Source: Crocinitomicaceae bacterium
GTDB lineage: Bacteria; Bacteroidota; Bacteroidia; Flavobacteriales_D; Crocinitomicaceae
Direction: 5' to 3'
Length of the DNA stretch: 64,000 nucleotides
Assembly: GCA_017983465.1 (NCBI GenBank)
Contig: JAGOBK010000004.1
Coordinates: 248,001 to 312,000, forward strand
Under the pieces are notes generated by a model, which was given only the letters and a program-made list of their open reading frames with translations, was not told where the DNA came from and did no database searches. Position numbers and translations under genes: made by a program. Below, one piece after another: positions 58,665-64,000 of the stretch (the stretch's first letter is position 1; each line of letters begins with the position of its first letter).

Positions 58665-59586
58665 ATTTCCAGTCTAAGACTTGAAGTTGCTTCAGTTTCG
58701 TCGACTGTGCGTAAGTGAATTGTATGCTTCGAACAAGTGCTTCAATGCCTTGCATCTTACCTGTTCTATTGGAACTTAATGCAATGATTTCGCGTGCCGG
58801 TAATGCATTTAAATCACGAATGGTCTTGATACCGCGCTTTTGAATTTCCGTCAATGGAAAATTACTTGGAATCAAGGTGTAGCCACCATGTCTATCTACC
58901 ATTTCCATGATGAGCGGTAGGTTTCCACCTTCATAATTCCATTCGTTTTCATCCACGGTTTTTTTCAGTTGGCAAAAATGAACCATTTGTGTCCGCAAGC
59001 AATTCCCTTGATTTAATAGCCAAGGATGCATTTCTTGTAAATCAGACATATTTATAGATTCTTCCTGTACATTTGGTGCGTAAATGTAAATCTCCTCTTG
59101 GTAAAGCGGAATGGTACGCAATCTGGCATCCATATGTGGACCAGCAATAATACCTAAGTCGAGTTCCTTTCGTTCCATCGCTTCTAGAACATCTACGGTC
59201 TTCAGTTCGTGAATGCTTAGTTTTAAATCGCTAAAAGAAGACTGCCACTCACCAAAAAGTTGAGGAATCAGGTAGCTCGCAACAGTCGGAATGATGCCTA
59301 AACGAATTTCTTCTTTTACCTTTCCTTTCAGTTGATCAGATAAATACTTTATTTTTTCTGTTTCACTCAAAATTTCACGTAGAATCGGTAATAAACTATT
59401 TCCAGCTGGAGTCAATTGAAGCGGATTGGAGTCCCTGTCAAATACCAAGTATCCCAATTGTTCTTCTGCCTTTTTGATTTGCATGGAAAGTGTAGGCTGC
59501 GTGACAAAACAGCGTTCACTCGCTCGTTGGAATTGTTGTTCCTCGCTCAGGACAACAATATACTGCATTTGTTGAATGGATATCAT
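58663..59586 (-). CDS. oxyR: OxyR-type LysR regulator
   Basis: This 307-residue protein has the LysR helix-turn-helix at about 18-45 (FVTQPTLSMQIKKAEEQLG) and an effector domain. C196 and C205 lie in NCLRTQMVHFC, spaced nine residues apart, as the peroxide-sensing pair C199/C208 of E. coli OxyR. I chose the ATG at 59586; an upstream start adds 25 unlikely residues that cover the -7 box. It is divergent from the peroxiredoxin gene, which fits peroxide control of that operon. The OxyR binding site itself could not be identified. Confidence 0.93.
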   Translation of the reverse strand: MISIQQMQYIVVLSEEQQFQRASERCFVTQPTLSMQIKKAEEQLGYLVFDRDSNPLQLTPAGNSLLPILREILSETEKIKYLSDQLKGKVKEEIRLGIIPTVASYLIPQLFGEWQSSFSDLKLSIHELKTVDVLEAMERKELDLGIIAGPHMDARLRTIPLYQEEIYIYAPNVQEESINMSDLQEMHPWLLNQGNCLRTQMVHFCQLKKTVDENEWNYEGGNLPLIMEMVDRHGGYTLIPSNFPLTEIQKRGIKTIRDLNALPAREIIALSSNRTGKMQGIEALVRSIQFTYAQSTKLKQLQVLDWK

Positions 59587-59602
59587 ATAAATAAAATCTA
59601 TG

Positions 59603-59610
59603 CAAATATA
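59603..59610 (-). promoter_or_regulatory. -7 box upstream of oxyR
   Basis: Minus-strand TATATTTG, 16 bases before the oxyR ATG. No strong -33 element, as expected for a weak or autoregulated promoter. Confidence 0.45.
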
Positions 59611-59734
59611 AAAAGTATTGAATATATTAATGATTTTTCTGTTCGTAACTTTGTCCTGCAAGAAAAGCTAAAGAAAATGTGATTGGAGGCATTTTTTAAC
59701 ACCTTGATGTAACCGCGATCAAACCTTTTAGCTT

Positions 59735-59742
59735 TAACTTTG
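59735..59742 (+). promoter_or_regulatory. -7 box upstream of the peroxiredoxin operon
   Basis: TAACTTTG matches TAnnTTTG and lies 32 bases before the ATG at 59775. No good -33 element is visible, which is typical for promoters that need an activator. A second identical TAACTTTG lies at 59646-59653. Confidence 0.45.
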
Positions 59743-59774
59743 TAGTATCAATAGTAACTAATTAAATTAATTAT

Positions 59775-60395
59775 ATGTCAACATTTGTAGGAAAGCAATT
59801 TCCAGACGTAACTGTCAAAGCAATCGATGAAATGGGTGATGCATTTCAAATTAATGTCCTTCAACAAGCAATCGACAACAAGAAAAAAGTTGTTTTATTT
59901 TGGTATCCAAAAGATTTCACATTTGTTTGTCCAACAGAAATTCATGCGTTTCAAGAAGCTGCTGCGGAGTTTGCGAAAAGAAATACAATCGTGATTGGTG
60001 CATCTTGTGATACTGCTGAAGTTCATTTTGCTTGGTTGAACACAGCAAAAGACAATGGTGGAATCGAAGGTGTGAAGTTTCCAATCATCGCTGATTCAAC
60101 ACGTAACTTGGCTATGGAATTAGGTATTTTGGATTATGACATGTTCGACGAAGATTCAGTAGGTGATAACGTACCTTACCGTGCTACTTATTTGTTAGAC
60201 GAAACAGGAATGGTATTTCACGAATCAATCAATCACTTCCCTGTTGGACGTAATGTTCAAGAGTACATTCGTTTAATCGATGCATTCACGCATGTTCAAC
60301 AACATGGTGAGGTTTGTCCAGCAAACTGGGAAGAAGGAAAAGATGCAATGAATGCAACACGCAATGGCGTTGCTGATTACTTAAGCAAACACTAA
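59775..60395 (+). CDS. 2-Cys peroxiredoxin (AhpC/TSA family)
   Basis: This 206-residue enzyme reduces hydrogen peroxide and organic peroxides. The peroxidatic Cys is C52 in FTFVCPTE and the resolving Cys is C181 in GEVCPANW. The C-terminal extension is typical of the AhpC/Prx1 group, which forms decamers. A thioredoxin-like gene follows after 6 bases, a likely reductant partner, and OxyR is encoded divergently upstream. Confidence 0.95.
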   Translation: MSTFVGKQFPDVTVKAIDEMGDAFQINVLQQAIDNKKKVVLFWYPKDFTFVCPTEIHAFQEAAAEFAKRNTIVIGASCDTAEVHFAWLNTAKDNGGIEGVKFPIIADSTRNLAMELGILDYDMFDEDSVGDNVPYRATYLLDETGMVFHESINHFPVGRNVQEYIRLIDAFTHVQQHGEVCPANWEEGKDAMNATRNGVADYLSKH

Positions 60396-60401
60396 GAAAT
60401 C

Positions 60402-60716
60402 GTGTTTACGGAATTAACAGAAGATCATTTGGATCAACTTTTGGCGAGCAACGCAAAAGTAATGGTTCAATATGGCGCGACATGGTGTGGGAATTGCAAA
60501 ATCACCAAACCGAAATTCAAACGCATGGCGGAGGAAAATGAAGGCATTGAGTTTTACTACATCGATGCAGAAAAACTTCCGAATTCTCGTCAATTTGCGA
60601 ATGTAAGCAACTTGCCAACTTTTGCTGGGTTCGTGAACGGAGCTCTTGTGAAAGAAGCGCAAGGAAATAAAATAGAAACCATTCAAGAAGTATTAAATGC
60701 GGTTACCAGTCATTAA
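60402..60716 (+). CDS. thioredoxin family protein (GTG start)
   Basis: This 104-residue thioredoxin-fold protein has the redox motif W28-C29-G-N-C32 and the cis-Pro P72 in SNLPTF. The GN pair in the active site differs from the usual GP. It starts with GTG 6 bases after the peroxiredoxin stop and its 3' end overlaps the next gene by 20 bases. It is probably the electron donor that regenerates the peroxiredoxin, which is inference from position. Confidence 0.9.
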   Translation: MFTELTEDHLDQLLASNAKVMVQYGATWCGNCKITKPKFKRMAEENEGIEFYYIDAEKLPNSRQFANVSNLPTFAGFVNGALVKEAQGNKIETIQEVLNAVTSH

Positions 60717-60951
60717 ACACATCGTCGAATTCATTGAGAATAATGATGAAGACTACGTTATTGAAACCATGGAAACACTCGAGAATTTAATCGAGGCTCC
60801 AGGAATCAAGGACGAAGAATTAGATGTAATCGGCGAATTATTGTCGAATTATTCTGGCGCATTAGAAGTGCATAAAGATATTCAAACCGGAACCGCGAAA
60901 AGAGATGCTTTAAATGCATTTATGAAGCGTGTTACTGGTTCGATAGACTAA
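60697..60951 (+). CDS. small conserved protein, DUF6952-like (84 residues)
   Basis: This 84-residue acidic, helical protein reads MRLPVIKHIVEFIENNDEDY at the start and ends FMKRVTGSID. I recall very similar small proteins next to thioredoxin and peroxiredoxin genes in Flavobacteria, possibly under the name DUF6952. No cysteine or metal motif is present. It overlaps the thioredoxin gene by 20 bases and is followed by a strong terminator, so it is a tight third member of the redox operon. Function unknown. Confidence 0.82.
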   Translation: MRLPVIKHIVEFIENNDEDYVIETMETLENLIEAPGIKDEELDVIGELLSNYSGALEVHKDIQTGTAKRDALNAFMKRVTGSID

Positions 60952-60971
60952 ACTTGAATCACAATGTATGT

Positions 60972-61003
60972 AAAAGCCAACGAATATTCGTTGGCTTTTT
61001 TTT
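60972..61003 (+). terminator. terminator after the peroxiredoxin operon
   Basis: AAAAGCCAACGAA-ta-TTCGTTGGCTTTT is a perfect 13-pair hairpin followed by a T run. It lies about 20 bases after the stop of the small protein. Confidence 0.92.
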
Positions 61004-61032
61004 GTTTCATAAGCAAGGATTGACCCCAATGC

Positions 61033-61063
61033 TTTGCTTTCGCAGATGTTCTTCTTATCTTTG
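61033..61063 (+). promoter_or_regulatory. consensus promoter of prfA-pyrF (leaderless)
   Basis: TTTG at 61033-61036, a 19-base spacer, then TATCTTTG at 61056-61063: a complete match to the Bacteroidota promoter. The ATG at 61068 lies just four bases beyond the -7 box, so the transcript probably starts at the start codon. Confidence 0.78.
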
Positions 61064-61067
61064 CTTC

Positions 61068-62147
61068 ATGTCAGATTTACTATCGAAATTAGAAGCGATT
61101 CACTACCGTTTTGTAGAAGTGGGAACCATGATCACCGATCCTGATATCATTTCGGATATGGAACGTTACGTGAAACTCAATAAAGAATACCGTGATTTAG
61201 AATCATTAGACGAAATGTACAAAGCGTACAAAAATGTCTTGGAAAATTTAAGTAGCTCAAAAGCCATGTTGGAGGTCGAAACAGATCCTGAAATGCGCGA
61301 AATGGCGAAGATGGAAATTGATGAATTGGAAAATAAGCGTCCTATTATGGATGAAGAAATCAAAATGATGTTGATTCCAAAAGATCCGGAGGACGATAAA
61401 AATGCCATCATCGAACTTCGTGCTGGAACAGGTGGTGATGAGGCGTGTATTTTTGTCGAAGATATTTTCAGAATGTACACCATGTACTTTAAAGAAATGG
61501 GTTGGCAATACGAAGTGATCAACTCATCCGAAGGAACGGTCAAAGGATACAAAGAGATTTCTATCGATGTCGCTGGTGCTGGAATCTACGGAATGCTGAA
61601 GTTTGAGTCTGGCGTTCACCGCGTTCAACGTGTTCCTGAAACAGAATCACAAGGACGCGTACATACCTCTGCGATTACTGTTGCCGTATTACCAGAAGCA
61701 GAAGAGGTAGATTTCAACTTGGACATGAACGATGTACGTAAAGACACCTTCCGAGCATCTGGAGCAGGTGGACAGCACATTAACAAAACAGAGTCTGCGA
61801 TCCGTTTGACACACATTCCAACCGGAGTGGTGGTTGAATGTCAAGATGGACGTTCACAACATAAAAACTTAGAAAAAGCGATATCGGTACTTCGTTCACG
61901 TTTGTATCAAGCAGAATTAGATCGTGTTCACAACGAGCGAGCGGCTCAACGTAAAACACTTGTTTCTACAGGGGATCGATCTGCTAAAATTCGCACCTAT
62001 AACTATCCACAAGGAAGAATTACGGATCACCGTATCAATAAAACGATGTACAACCTCAGTTCATTTATGAACGGTGATGTTCAAGAAATGATTGACGCTT
62101 TGAAAATGGCGGAAAATGCAGAAAAACTGAAAGGACAAGCGCTATGA
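61068..62147 (+). CDS. prfA: peptide chain release factor 1
   Basis: This 359-residue factor ends translation at UAA and UAG. The anticodon-like tripeptide is PET at 190-192 (PxT type, as in RF1), and the catalytic GGQ is at 234-236 in [11 protein letters not shown]. The downstream HRVQRVP and [11 protein letters not shown] are also family marks. I chose the ATG at 61068 because an upstream start adds 38 unlikely residues across the terminator and promoter. It overlaps pyrF by 4 bases. Confidence 0.96.
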   Translation: MSDLLSKLEAIHYRFVEVGTMITDPDIISDMERYVKLNKEYRDLESLDEMYKAYKNVLENLSSSKAMLEVETDPEMREMAKMEIDELENKRPIMDEEIKMMLIPKDPEDDKNAIIELRAGTGGDEACIFVEDIFRMYTMYFKEMGWQYEVINSSEGTVKGYKEISIDVAGAGIYGMLKFESGVHRVQRVPETESQGRVHTSAITVAVLPEAEEVDFNLDMNDVRKDTFRASGAGGQHINKTESAIRLTHIPTGVVVECQDGRSQHKNLEKAISVLRSRLYQAELDRVHNERAAQRKTLVSTGDRSAKIRTYNYPQGRITDHRINKTMYNLSSFMNGDVQEMIDALKMAENAEKLKGQAL

Positions 62148-62959
62148 CAAAACAAGAATTAATTCAACAAATTCGCTTAAAGGAATCCTTTCTTTGTGTA
62201 GGATTAGATCCGGACATGAGTAAAATTCCTGCTCATTTATTGAAAATGGACGATCCCATTTTTGAATTTAACAAAGCCATCATCGATGCAACGCATCCCT
62301 ATGCAGTAGCATTTAAACCGAATACGGCATTTTTTGAATGTCATGGTTCGAAAGGATGGGATTCATTGGAGAAAACCATCAACTACATCCCGAAGGAATG
62401 TATGATCATTGCAGATGCAAAGAGAGGTGATATTGGAAACACATCAACGTATTACGCGAAGACCTTTTTTGAGACGCTTCATGCGGATGCTGTGACAGTA
62501 GCTCCATACATGGGTTCAGATAGCGTTTTGCCATTTACCAAATTTGATGGAAAGTGGGTCGTTTTACTGGCCTTGACTTCTAATGAAGGAGCAAAGGATT
62601 TTCAATTAAAATCAGGTCAAGACGGACTTTTATTCGAAAACGTATTGAGAACATCCATGGAATGGGCTAGTTCCGAAAAAATGATGTTTGTAGTGGGCGC
62701 TACGAGAGCTGAGGATATTGCCGAAGTGAGAAAATTGGCTCCTGATTATTTTTTCCTCGTTCCAGGAGTAGGTGCGCAAGGCGGAAGTTTAGAAGATGTA
62801 GTGAAGTATGGTGCGAATGAGGAATGTGGCTTGTTAGTCAATTCGTCGCGTGGAATTATTTATGCCTCTTCAGGGCTAGATTTTGCATATTCTGCAAAAA
62901 AAGAAGCGCTGAAAATACAAAACCAAATGGCCGTGCATGTTCAGCGCTGGAACTTTTAA
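62144..62959 (+). CDS. pyrF: orotidine 5'-phosphate decarboxylase
   Basis: This 271-residue enzyme makes UMP, the last step of de novo pyrimidine synthesis. [11 protein letters not shown] (about 19-29) and [10 protein letters not shown] (91-100) with catalytic K93 are diagnostic, and the longer form is the group common in Bacteroidota. The C-terminal [11 protein letters not shown] carries phosphate-binding residues. It is translationally coupled to prfA by an ATGA overlap. Confidence 0.96.
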   Translation: MTKQELIQQIRLKESFLCVGLDPDMSKIPAHLLKMDDPIFEFNKAIIDATHPYAVAFKPNTAFFECHGSKGWDSLEKTINYIPKECMIIADAKRGDIGNTSTYYAKTFFETLHADAVTVAPYMGSDSVLPFTKFDGKWVVLLALTSNEGAKDFQLKSGQDGLLFENVLRTSMEWASSEKMMFVVGATRAEDIAEVRKLAPDYFFLVPGVGAQGGSLEDVVKYGANEECGLLVNSSRGIIYASSGLDFAYSAKKEALKIQNQMAVHVQRWNF

Positions 62960-62969
62960 GATTTGCGAA

Positions 62970-63110
62970 TTATTTAGACGCTAAATCTGAATTTTCTGTT
63001 TGTTGGATACTTCCGTATGCGTCGCAGCTAGCTGTTCGTCCAGCTCCACAAGAAGCTAAAATTACTGATACTACCGCTGCACAGATTAATAGAGTGAATT
63101 TCGTTTTCAT
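62970..63110 (-). CDS. 46-residue lipoprotein of unknown function
   Basis: A short minus-strand frame opens with MKTKFTLLICAAVVSVILAS and C21, a clear lipoprotein signal with lipobox L18-A-S-C21. The mature peptide is only 26 residues: CGAGRTASCDAYGSIQQTEN and SDLASK, with a second Cys at C28. The signal, codon use and convergent position with pyrF support a real gene. I recall small Bacteroidota lipoproteins with a CDAYG-like core but cannot name the family. It is probably anchored in the outer or inner membrane. No clear promoter box was found. Confidence 0.72.
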   Translation of the reverse strand: MKTKFTLLICAAVVSVILASCGAGRTASCDAYGSIQQTENSDLASK

Positions 63111-63218
63111 TGTTGTTTGTTTTGTTGTTTGTGGCTTCTCTAACGGAGCACATTTTATAAAGTTACAATTTTTTCAAAAAAGAGGAGTTATATCCTCATA
63201 AGTTTCGATTTTTACCTT

Positions 63219-64000
63219 GTGAAAAAACAACTCTTTTCTTTGATTGCTCTTGTCTTTTCGTCCTTTTATAGTATTGGACAAAAAAACATTGTTTTTTTTC
63301 AAGAAAATGGACGCGATTTCCCATCTGAAGTGGCAAAAATCTTGGAATCGCAATCAACAAATCAAGTTTTTAAATCTGTTCAAGTCATCCGTAATCAATG
63401 TATTGAGAAAGGCTATTTGATGTGCGATATTCAAATGAAGCATACTTCTGATATCCTTGATTCGTTCCAAGTTACACTTGGAGATCAATACACAGGACTC
63501 CATTTACAGTTGAATGACAGTACTGAAAAAATACTTCAACATGTCTATCCTTCTAAACGAAGCATTCGGAAGGAAACCCAAGGAATGAGTCCAGCGAAGT
63601 ATCTTCAGTTTATGTATGAAGTATTGGATTATTACTTGGAACATGGATTTCCATTTTGTCGGGTTTACTTAAAACAAATAGAGACAAGTAAAATGGATAT
63701 CGACGCTGAGCTTGTGGTGGAAAGAGGTCCGTATTATGTTTGGACAGAAATACATCTGAAGAATGATTTGCCAGTTTCAACAAATACCTTACAAAGTATT
63801 ATCGGTATTCGATTGAATGAAGAATACAACGAAGCACTTTTTAATGCGATTGAACAGCGTGTCCTTCAAACAGGAATTTTCACATTAAAGAAAAAGTGCG
63901 AAGTTCTTTTTACCTCAAAAGGCGCTGAGCTTTTTGTTTACCTAGAGCGAGTGAAAGCAAGTTCTGCACAAGGAATTATTGGATTTCAACCGAATCCAGT
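63219..64000 (+). CDS. BamA/TamA-like outer-membrane protein (3' partial)
   Basis: The frame starts with GTG at 63219 and a signal peptide, MKKQLFSLIALVFSSFYSIGQ, and stays open to the right edge (260 residues seen). The visible part looks like POTRA domains: ERGPYYVWTEIHLKND, then LQSIIGIRLNEEYNEALFNAIEQRV, then GAELFVYLERVKASSAQGIIGFQPNP, a pattern I associate with the BamA/TamA-like (surface antigen) proteins of Bacteroidota. A C-terminal barrel would lie beyond the window. No clear promoter box is visible. Confidence 0.75.
   Translation, partial: MKKQLFSLIALVFSSFYSIGQKNIVFFQENGRDFPSEVAKILESQSTNQVFKSVQVIRNQCIEKGYLMCDIQMKHTSDILDSFQVTLGDQYTGLHLQLNDSTEKILQHVYPSKRSIRKETQGMSPAKYLQFMYEVLDYYLEHGFPFCRVYLKQIETSKMDIDAELVVERGPYYVWTEIHLKNDLPVSTNTLQSIIGIRLNEEYNEALFNAIEQRVLQTGIFTLKKKCEVLFTSKGAELFVYLERVKASSAQGIIGFQPNP

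Noticed and set aside
59587..59774. OxyR binding site of the ATAG-N7-CTAT type
   Set aside because: Partial matches (ATAA-N7-CTAT near 59590) do not extend to the four-part consensus.
60954..61067. 38-residue N-terminal extension of prfA
   Set aside because: It crosses a perfect terminator and a consensus promoter and has no similarity to RF1.

Overview
The window is an AT-rich, densely coded stretch of chromosome from a member of the Bacteroidota, most likely the order Flavobacteriales. Support comes from gldD and gldE of the gliding/type IX secretion set, the order rplQ-carA-eno, the order miaB - sigma-54-type activator - lptE - TPR gene - secG - groESL, the absence of Shine-Dalgarno-like sequences before most genes, and repeated TAnnTTTG boxes upstream of transcription units (the Bacteroidota -7 element). 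A Crocinitomicaceae/Fluviicola-like host is a guess from general protein character. I see no insertion sequence, prophage, CRISPR array or rRNA, and no gene-free stretch longer than about 200 bases.

Layout. 1-467: 3' end of a DUF1801/OmdA protein with a C-terminal CDGSH-type cysteine motif. 456-8032: a mixed-strand surface-polysaccharide locus (three glycosyltransferases, two O-antigen ligase/polymerase-like proteins, an acyltransferase, a flippase). 8080-11798: hydroxyacyl-CoA dehydrogenase, Nudix hydrolase, enolase, carA. 11901-28885, all on the minus strand: one uninterrupted str-S10-spc-alpha ribosomal superoperon from rpsL to rplQ, including fusA, secY, infA, rpmJ and rpoA. 29059-41076, minus strand: an unrecognised secreted protein, pdhB, clpX-clpP, an OmpA/TPR lipoprotein, then folK-gldD-gldE-ssb and topA. 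41279-47906, plus strand: miaB, an AAA+ enhancer-binding-type regulator, lptE, an acidic TPR-like protein, secG, groES, groEL. 48058-52710: an SRAP (HMCES/YedK) protein and three GTG-started exported proteins of unknown function. 52707-55424, minus strand: dusB, mannose-1-phosphate guanylyltransferase, SprT-like protein. 55497-57004: mlaE-mlaF-type lipid transporter. Then tRNA-Leu(UAG), trigger factor, a divergent oxyR / peroxiredoxin-thioredoxin-small-protein redox locus, prfA-pyrF, a 46-residue lipoprotein and the start of a BamA/TamA-like outer-membrane protein.

How it works together. The centre is the translation and export core (ribosome, EF-G, SecY/SecG, RF1, trigger factor, GroESL, ClpXP). 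Around it lie envelope functions: glycan synthesis and export, LPS transport (LptE), lipid asymmetry (MlaEF), gliding/secretion lipoproteins, and several exported proteins of unknown role. The best candidates for undescribed biology are the GTG-started trio at 48799-52710, the 46-residue lipoprotein at 62970-63110, the 640-residue exported protein at 29059-30981, and a structured RNA leader upstream of rpsD at 14170-14213. Several promoters place the -7 box only 3-6 bases before the start codon, suggesting leaderless mRNAs. This is mainly a housekeeping region and I found no convincing new defence or mobile system.
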